Positions 23,801-27,590 of a DNA stretch of 27,590 nt are shown in pieces (position 1 is the first letter of the stretch; each line of letters opens with the position of its first letter). The DNA lies in contig CAZIWA010000073.1 of assembly GCA_964542875.1 (NCBI GenBank), forward strand, positions 1-27,590, given 5' to 3'. A program made the position numbers and the translations under genes. Source of the DNA: CAZGOM01 sp964542875 (GTDB lineage: Bacteria > Planctomycetota > Phycisphaerae > Phycisphaerales > Phycisphaeraceae). The notes under the pieces are model-generated. The model saw nothing but the letters and a program-made list of their open reading frames with translations, was not told the DNA's origin and searched no databases.

Positions 23801-24124
23801 CACTTCAACGGCGGCAATGTCCTGGTTGGTGCCGATGTCAAAGGTGGCGGAGATGTTGAGGGTGCCGTCGTTGGAGCAGAGGGAGCGGAAGTAGATGAGC
23901 CCTTTGGCGCCCGAGAGCTGCTGCTCAATGGGCGCGGCGACGGATTGGGCCACCGTTTCCGCATCCGCACCGGGGTAACGGGCGGTGATTTGGACCACCG
24001 GCGGGACGATGTCGGGGTTCTGCTCGATGGGGAGGTTGTACATCGCGACCAGGCCGGTGAGGACGACCAGGATCGAGAGCACCGAGGCGAAGATGGGACG
24101 ATCAATGAAGAATTTGGCGAACAT
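20873..24124 (-). CDS. HAE1-family RND multidrug efflux pump (AcrB/MexB-like)
   Basis: The 1083-residue inner-membrane transporter exchanges protons for drugs and exports them from the periplasm or outer leaflet. It starts with the standard [18 protein letters not shown]. Helix 4 has [14 protein letters not shown], with the proton-relay pair Asp408/Asp409. Helix 10 has GLSAKNAIL, with Lys966 corresponding to the essential Lys of AcrB. [20 protein letters not shown] follows. The two halves and large periplasmic loops are complete. The protein is longer than AcrB (1049 residues), mainly through about 28 extra residues at about 917-947 in the periplasmic loop before YFQVGLL. It is the last gene of the efflux operon, 71 bases after the membrane fusion protein gene. 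Confidence 0.95.
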   Translation of the reverse strand: [1083 protein letters not shown]

Positions 24125-24134
24125 GTGGGAGCCA

Positions 24135-24155
24135 GGGTCTGGGGTCTAGGGTCTG
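24135..24155. repeat. three tandem copies of a 7-bp repeat
   Basis: GGGTCTG, GGGTCTA and GGGTCTG follow one another with an exact 7-base period in the 71-base gap between the membrane fusion and pump genes. With three copies it could be a slippage-prone tract altering spacing or mRNA structure between the two genes, or a remnant of a dispersed intergenic repeat. Confidence 0.75.
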
Positions 24156-24195
24156 GGAGTAGATACGGCGGACATTGCAGTCAGCTGGCGGACGA

Positions 24196-25500
24196 TCAGC
24201 GCGTGCCGGCTGCGGGTTGGGTGGCGGCCGGTTGAGTGGCCGCAGGAGCAGGGGCTCCGGGAATGGTTGGGACGACAGGGGTCTGGCCTTCGACCAGGGT
24301 GCCGGGGCGGATGGCCATGAGGTGGTCGACAATGACCTTGGAACCGGGCTGGAGGCCGGATTCAATGATCCACTTGTCCTTAAGCCAGTCACCCAGAACA
24401 ACGGGGGTGGGGGTGGCTTTGCCGGCGCTGCTGATGGTGTAGACCATGGCGCCGCCGGGCAACTGGATGACGGCCTGCTGGGGGACGGTGATGGTGCCTT
24501 TGCGTTCCAGGCCCATCACCCTCACGCGCAGAAGCTGGCCGGGGATCAGGAGGCCCTGGGGGTTGGGGAGCTTGGCGCGGACGATCGCGGTGCCCGTGCG
24601 AGGCTGGATGCGAACGTCGATGAAGGCGACGGTGCCCAGGTAGGGATAGATGGTGCCATCCTGAAGCGTGACTTCAACTTTGATCTGTTCCGCGGAGCGA
24701 TCGGATTCAATGAGCTTGGACCAGCGGAGCAGATCGCGCTCGGTGAGGGGGGCCTGAATGTAGAGCGGGTCGATCTGTTCAACCACGGTGAGGAGGGAAT
24801 CGCTCTGGGGGTTGATGTAGCTGCCGATGTCCTTGGCGGACTTGCCGACTCGGCCGGTGAGGGGGGATTTGACGGTGGTATAGCCGAGGCTTAGTTCCGC
24901 CTGCTGGAGACGGGCCTTGGCTTCAAGGGCTGCGGCCTGGGCGACGGCCAGCGAGGTTTGCCAGTCTTCAAGTTCGCGCAGGGTGGCGGATTCGTCCTTG
25001 ACGAGTTCCTGGAAGCGTACGACCTGGCGCTTGGCTTGCTCGACGGTGGCCTGGCTTTGGGTCATGGCGGCGCGGGCAGCGGCGACATCGGCCTCGAAGG
25101 TGTCGCGCTCGAGCTTAAAGAGCGTCTGGCCCTGCTTGATGGTGGAGCCTTCTTCGAAGGTGCGTTCCTGGAGGTAAGCAGCGACGCGGGCGCGGATTTC
25201 AACGCGCTGGAAGGCTTCCGTCTGGCCCAGGTAATCAAGGGTGATGGGAACGGTGGCGGGCTCGACGGTGACGGCGCCAACAGCGATTGGCGCCGAAGGC
25301 GGCGGGGGTGCGGAGACCGCCGTGATGGGGCCGTCAGGCTTGTGGAATATCCACCAGGTGACGCCGATGACGATGGCGATGAGAACGCCGCTGATGCCGA
25401 TGTGGACAGCCCAGCCGACTGCGGATTTGGGCTGAGCAGTCTCGGCGGGCACAGGGGTGGCGGGGGATGCGTGGGTGTTTTCGTTGGTCGTGTTAGTCAT
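24196..25500 (-). CDS. RND efflux periplasmic adaptor (membrane fusion protein, AcrA/MexA-like)
   Basis: A 434-residue adaptor joining the pump to the outer-membrane channel. It is held by an uncleaved N-terminal membrane helix (about 30-52, followed by WWIFHKP) instead of a lipobox. The order is typical. First comes a biotinyl-lipoyl half (VEIRARVAAYLQERTFEEGSTIKQGQTLFKLE, about 100-135), then the alpha-helical hairpin (about 136-205). The second lipoyl half follows, with TTVKSPLTGRVGKSAKDIG. Beta-barrel and membrane-proximal domains come last, with PNPQGLLIPGQLLRVRV and TVPQQAVIQ. The protein ends in a Pro/Ala/Thr/Gln tail with repeated ATQPA. It starts 66 bases after the outer-membrane gene and is followed by the pump, so the three form one machine. 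Confidence 0.95.
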   Translation of the reverse strand: MTNTTNENTHASPATPVPAETAQPKSAVGWAVHIGISGVLIAIVIGVTWWIFHKPDGPITAVSAPPPPSAPIAVGAVTVEPATVPITLDYLGQTEAFQRVEIRARVAAYLQERTFEEGSTIKQGQTLFKLERDTFEADVAAARAAMTQSQATVEQAKRQVVRFQELVKDESATLRELEDWQTSLAVAQAAALEAKARLQQAELSLGYTTVKSPLTGRVGKSAKDIGSYINPQSDSLLTVVEQIDPLYIQAPLTERDLLRWSKLIESDRSAEQIKVEVTLQDGTIYPYLGTVAFIDVRIQPRTGTAIVRAKLPNPQGLLIPGQLLRVRVMGLERKGTITVPQQAVIQLPGGAMVYTISSAGKATPTPVVLGDWLKDKWIIESGLQPGSKVIVDHLMAIRPGTLVEGQTPVVPTIPGAPAPAATQPAATQPAAGTR

Positions 25501-25566
25501 GGCTTTATCGAGATTGGGGACGGTAAGGAATTAGAGGGTGTACGTCTGGTGAGCTAGGTCAGAGGG

Positions 25567-27036
25567 TCAGGGTGCGTTTTGAGAAACCTGTTGGGTCTGG
25601 GGCTGGGTTTCCTGTGGAGCGGTTGCCGGCTGGGTGGCGGGGGGCTGGTCATAGGAGCCGCCTAGAGCCAGGTAAAGCGCGATGGACTGTCGGAGGCGTT
25701 CGCCTTTGACACGGATGAGTTCGCCTCGGCTGTTGAAGTATTGGATGCGCACCTGGTTGAGGTCGAAGATGCTCAGTTCACCGGCGTCGTAGCGGCGCTG
25801 GGCGATGTAGCTGGCTTTGGCCAGGTGGTCTTCGGTTTGCTGAAGCTGAATCTGACGGGCCGAGAGGGTGGTTCCTGCGGCGAGGGCGTTTTCCACTTCG
25901 CCAAAGGCTCGAATGCCCACTTCCACGTAACGTGCCAGGGCGGCGCGCTGCTGAGCTTGATTGATTTCGACCTGGGCATCCAGGCCGCCGCCGTGATAGA
26001 TGGGGGCCAGGAGGTTTGCGCCGATGGACCAGATCATGCTGGAGGGGTCCAGCGCGTAGCCAAGGGAACCGGTGAGGACCAGCGCGGGGAGCTTGGCGGC
26101 CTTGGCGGAGCCGACACGGTTAAAGGCGGAAGCCACGGCGCGGTCGGCGGCGATGACATCGGGACGGCGTTCGAGAAGCTGGGACGGGATGCCAACCGGG
26201 CCGGTGAGAGGAACTTCGGGCAAGTTTGCCGCGGTCTTAAGCTCGGTGCCCGGGTAACGGCCAAGAAGCTGTTCCAGGCTGCGTACGGCGTTCTGGTAGG
26301 CCAGATTGCTGCGCTGTATAGCGTCGCGGGCGAGGTTCACGTTGGCCATGGCAAGCTCAAGATCGAGCTTGGTGGCCTGCTGGCCGATCACCTTGCCGCG
26401 GGTGACGCGCAGAGTTTTTTCCTGCACGTTGAGCAGGTCCTGGTCGACGGCGCGCTGAAGGTCTGCGCTGATGGCCAGGTACCAGGCCTGGGCGACCTGC
26501 GAGGCCAGCAGATAACGGGCCCAGGTGTAGTCCGCTTCGGCGATCAAGACGTCTTGTTCAGCGGCGCGGCTGGCGTAGCGGATGCGACCCCAGAGGTCGG
26601 CTTCCCATGAGACGGTGACGCCTGCATTGATGTTGTTGTACGACGGGCCCTGATTGGTCTTGTTCTTGCCGACATTGGCAAAGGCGTCGGCCTGGGGCAT
26701 GAGGTATGAGCGGGCCAGGGCGAGCCGGGCGACGATTTCATCCCGCTGCGCGGCGTATTGGGCCAGGTTGGGGTTATGGGCGATGGCTTCCTGGACCAGT
26801 TCGCTGAGCGTGGGGTCGTTGAACTGGGAGAGCCAGTTATCCAGGCTTACCGGCTGGGTGGTCGAGGGCTGCGTCTGCGAGAAGGTTTCCCGGGTTGGAA
26901 CGGGCGTAAGCTCTTGTGCAGGCGGGGCCTTTTCCAGATCAAAGCAGCCTGCCAGGGCAGTCATGGAAAGCAGGATGCCTGTCGTAAAGAGACGAGAGCT
27001 TGGCAAGCGCAATGGAGAGTCGTTACGGGCGGTCAC
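25567..27036 (-). CDS. outer-membrane efflux lipoprotein (NodT/OprM family)
   Basis: A 489-residue TolC-like channel. The signal sequence ends in a lipobox LAGC with Cys31 as lipidation site. The next residue is Phe, so no inner-membrane retention signal. The two internally repeated efflux halves include LSQFNDPTLSELVQEAIAHNPNL, SWEADLWGRIRYASRAAEQD, LLERRPDVIAADRAV and YDAGELSIFDLNQ, all hallmarks of the NodT group. The start is GTG 27036, overlapping the TetR stop as GTGA, so translation is probably coupled. No internal ATG would keep the signal sequence. Both ends of the mature protein are rich in Thr/Gln/Pro, including PPATQPATAPQ near the C-terminus. Forms the outer-membrane exit of the efflux pump. 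Confidence 0.95.
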   Translation of the reverse strand: MTARNDSPLRLPSSRLFTTGILLSMTALAGCFDLEKAPPAQELTPVPTRETFSQTQPSTTQPVSLDNWLSQFNDPTLSELVQEAIAHNPNLAQYAAQRDEIVARLALARSYLMPQADAFANVGKNKTNQGPSYNNINAGVTVSWEADLWGRIRYASRAAEQDVLIAEADYTWARYLLASQVAQAWYLAISADLQRAVDQDLLNVQEKTLRVTRGKVIGQQATKLDLELAMANVNLARDAIQRSNLAYQNAVRSLEQLLGRYPGTELKTAANLPEVPLTGPVGIPSQLLERRPDVIAADRAVASAFNRVGSAKAAKLPALVLTGSLGYALDPSSMIWSIGANLLAPIYHGGGLDAQVEINQAQQRAALARYVEVGIRAFGEVENALAAGTTLSARQIQLQQTEDHLAKASYIAQRRYDAGELSIFDLNQVRIQYFNSRGELIRVKGERLRQSIALYLALGGSYDQPPATQPATAPQETQPQTQQVSQNAP

Positions 27037-27590
27037 TTTTTCTTGCCTTTCGTGGGCTTGAGCTTGGGCTGTGAAGCGGCGTCGCGCTCGGCGAGCGCCT
27101 GGGTGGAGAGAATGCCCCGGACGAAAATCTCGGTGGCCTCACGGGCCTGAGTTTCGAGGCTCTTGGACTTCTTCATGAAGTAATGCGTGAAGATGGTGCC
27201 GTAGATGAGGGTGGCGCCAAAGTCCAGAATGTTGTCAGGCGGGATGGGACGCAGCCGGCCGCTGGCGATAAGAGCTTCAATGCGCTTGCGCCAGGGCTCG
27301 ATGCGGGCCTGGTCGTAAACGAAAAAGCTGGGGCGCTCGCGGTCCTTAAACACAGCGCGCTCCTGGATGAGGAGCTCGACATAGTCCGGGTTTTTCTCGA
27401 AAAGCTCGAGGGTTTCAATGAACGACTTTTCCATGTCGGCGATGGGGTCAGAGTCCAACGAACCATCGCAGGAGGAGCAGCAGAGCTGGCTCATGACAAA
27501 GTCGACCGATTTTTCGAAAAGCTCGCGCTTGGTGGGGAAGTAGCGGTAGAGGGTGCCTTTGGCGCAGCCGATTTCCTGGGCCATTTTTTC
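27033..27590 (-). CDS. TetR-family transcriptional regulator, N-terminus cut by the window end
   Basis: The visible 185 residues (including two codons, Glu-Lys, before the first visible Met) begin within the DNA-binding helix-turn-helix: MAQEIGCAKGTLYRYFPTKRELFEKSVDF is the recognition half with the TetR signature TLYRYFPTKREL. The frame is open to the edge, so the Met at 27584 is probably internal and the first helix lies outside. The rest is the ligand-binding/dimerisation domain, with a CCSSC cluster at about residues 35-39 of the visible Met numbering and a Lys-rich tail. As first gene of the efflux operon, it most likely represses that operon in response to a pump substrate. Its own promoter and operator are outside the window. 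Confidence 0.9.
   Translation of the reverse strand, partial: EKMAQEIGCAKGTLYRYFPTKRELFEKSVDFVMSQLCCSSCDGSLDSDPIADMEKSFIETLELFEKNPDYVELLIQERAVFKDRERPSFFVYDQARIEPWRKRIEALIASGRLRPIPPDNILDFGATLIYGTIFTHYFMKKSKSLETQAREATEIFVRGILSTQALAERDAASQPKLKPTKGKKK

Noticed and set aside
21341..24235. A 964-codon + strand open frame opposite the RND pump gene
   Set aside because: It is the antisense of a clear AcrB-type gene. Its product is Gly/Asp/Glu/His-rich without domains, as expected from reversed GC-rich codons.

Overview
The window looks like a chromosomal segment from a Gram-negative-type (outer-membrane-bearing), fairly GC-rich bacterium. I favour the Planctomycetota, probably class Phycisphaerae. 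This is inferred from the style of the proteins (zinc ribbon–transmembrane–alpha/alpha-toroid protein, GAP1-type GTPase partner, secreted beta-galactosidase-trimerisation-type hydrolase), not from a marker gene. I see no integrase, transposase, CRISPR array or phage gene.

Layout. (1) 1-2066, + strand: the tail of an upstream gene (possibly peptide deformylase), fmt, then atpC with its own sigma70-like promoter and a one-base-overlapping VOC/glyoxalase-fold gene. A perfect 15-bp hairpin terminator (2125-2158) separates this block from the next, converging operon. (2) 2206-10380, - strand: a six-gene operon read right to left. It encodes a zinc-finger P-loop GTPase, a membrane-anchored GAP1-N-like protein, a 962-residue single-span protein of unknown family, a MotA/TolQ/ExbB-type channel subunit, and two different ExbD/TolR-like single-span subunits, each with an Asp in the membrane helix. 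This is the most interesting part of the window: it reads as a GTPase-controlled, ion-driven envelope motor or signalling complex. (3) 10509-12353, + strand: a divergent zinc ribbon–TM–alpha/alpha-toroid protein, ending in a perfect 18-bp bidirectional terminator shared with a - strand tRNA-Val(CAC). (4) 12661-17333, - strand: a sugar/glycan operon (NUDIX hydrolase, Gfo/Idh/MocA oxidoreductase, family 2 glycosyltransferase, NAD-dependent epimerase, C-methyltransferase) with short overlaps or gaps. (5) 17578-20742, + strand: a large secreted glycoside-hydrolase-like protein, followed by a long hairpin terminator. (6) 20873-27590, - strand: a TetR-type regulator (cut by the window end), NodT/OprM-type outer-membrane lipoprotein, AcrA-type membrane fusion protein and HAE1-type RND pump, i.e. 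a complete tripartite multidrug efflux operon with its presumed repressor first.

How they work together. The efflux operon is self-contained and conventional. The glycan operon plausibly makes and transfers a C-methylated or otherwise modified sugar. In the six-gene operon, the GTPase and the GAP1-N domain are predicted cytoplasmic. The TolQ-like subunit plus two TolR-like subunits are predicted to conduct ions and move large coiled-coil periplasmic parts. The 962-residue protein spans the membrane with big domains on both sides and could link the switch to the motor. The tight ATGA overlaps within the operon argue for one complex. All functions are read from sequence alone; no database search was possible.
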